From Zygaena filipendulae (Eukaryota; Arthropoda; Insecta; Lepidoptera; Zygaenidae), in the NCBI GenBank assembly GCA_907165275.2, contig OU015678.1:5580001-5644000 (forward strand): a stretch of DNA of 64,000 nucleotides, read 5' to 3'. Position numbers and translations under genes: made by a program. The first letter of the stretch is position 1, and each line of letters opens with the position of its first letter. Of the stretch, positions 63,421 to 64,000 are shown piece by piece. Below the pieces are notes generated by a model. That model was not told the origin of the DNA. It did not search any database and saw nothing but the letters and a program-made list of their open reading frames with translations.

Positions 63421-64000
63421 GAAGTTTGAAACAACAGTAACTACCTATTGTTTTAAACTTCAATCCATTATTGCTGTGTAATTTAATTTATATGGCATGA
63501 AAGGGGCTTGGATTTCTAGCGTGAAAGAAATATTCCGTCTTGGCAGGCGTCCTAGGTGCGCGCTTATTGGGTATCTATTGGTTTTTGGAAAGATTAGCTT
63601 AAATCTTGAAAACTACGTGGCGCAGAAACTTCCTTTTCACCAAGTGTTCCACGTTACTTAAGCATTTTTTTAACAAAACTCTTTTACTTGACTACTTTTC
63701 TGTTTTTTAAGGTGTAATTTGTTAAGGTTGTTTATATTGTAAAGTGTACCTATGTTTGTGTGGTGTATGTGTTTTGCTAAATAAAGTTTGTCTTTTCAAA
63801 GAGAAAAAGGTACAGTGTGAATCGGAAATTTGTAAAAACTTTTGACAGCAGAAGTCAATATCATGGGGATGAAAGACAAATGCTAGAATGTTTCTTTATA
63901 AACATCTTCAAAATAGTGATTTAAAGAAACCCTAGAGATTATTTTAATGAATATAACGAAAGTTAGAACTATTACCAAATTAAATTAATTAAAATTAATT

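Larger units (their letters stand above)
61736..64000. other. Right-edge region upstream of the known Cul2 exons
   Basis: It contains a CRE-MITE (61756-61960), a tRNA-like SINE head near 62080-62165 (GGTTCGATTCC), interspersed repeat copy B (62505-63030) and a 150-bp satellite-like array. The missing Cul2 first exon may be here or beyond 64000; I could not find one that splices in phase. Confidence 0.5.

Overview
This window is eukaryotic nuclear DNA from an insect, most probably a lepidopteran (moth or butterfly). GC-rich exons sit in an AT-rich background. Introns have GT-AG borders and phases that join exactly. Several Helitron-like families are present, recognisable by a TC start near TACTAATATTATAAATGCGAAAG and a hairpin followed by CAGCTAGT at the end; this type is typical of Lepidoptera. 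The inferred proteins match insect orthologues. The species cannot be named from the sequence.

Layout. (1) 758-11468, minus: ten exons of Son of sevenless (Sos), covering the start, histone folds and DH domain; the PH, REM and CDC25 parts lie beyond the left edge. (2) 12751-31387, plus: a complete 20-exon SID-1/SIDT-type transmembrane protein of 825 residues, divergent from Sos across about 1.3 kb. (3) 38145-44765, plus: a KIM-type tyrosine phosphatase related to Drosophila PTP-ER, with a transmembrane segment, one 3.8 kb exon, three ERK-docking motifs and an altered catalytic domain. (4) 51075-51911, plus: a small secreted Pro/Ala/Tyr-rich protein. (5) 52925-55158, minus: a complete HINT-type histidine-triad protein with a probable mitochondrial leader. 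(6) 56790-61735, minus: nine exons of a cullin closest to CUL2, lacking only its first exon(s).

Functionally, Sos activates Ras, and PTP-ER-type phosphatases switch off ERK at the other end of the same pathway. They are about 27 kb apart with the SID-1-like gene between them. HINT (nucleotide phosphoramidase) and CUL2 (ubiquitin ligase scaffold) are housekeeping genes.

The most unusual feature is the repeat landscape. Two unrelated genes (Sos and sid-1) each carry about 20 tandem copies of a roughly 110-112 bp unit made of the 3' end of an exon, its 5' splice site and the first bases of the intron. At least eight other tandem arrays begin at, or within tens of bases of, a 5' splice site, and two more begin at a stop codon. 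This looks like a repeated process of array formation at coding-exon edges. Other items are a CRE-palindrome-bearing MITE family, nested foldback elements (one a 163-bp-arm hairpin inside a sid-1 intron), and a GC-AG intron.
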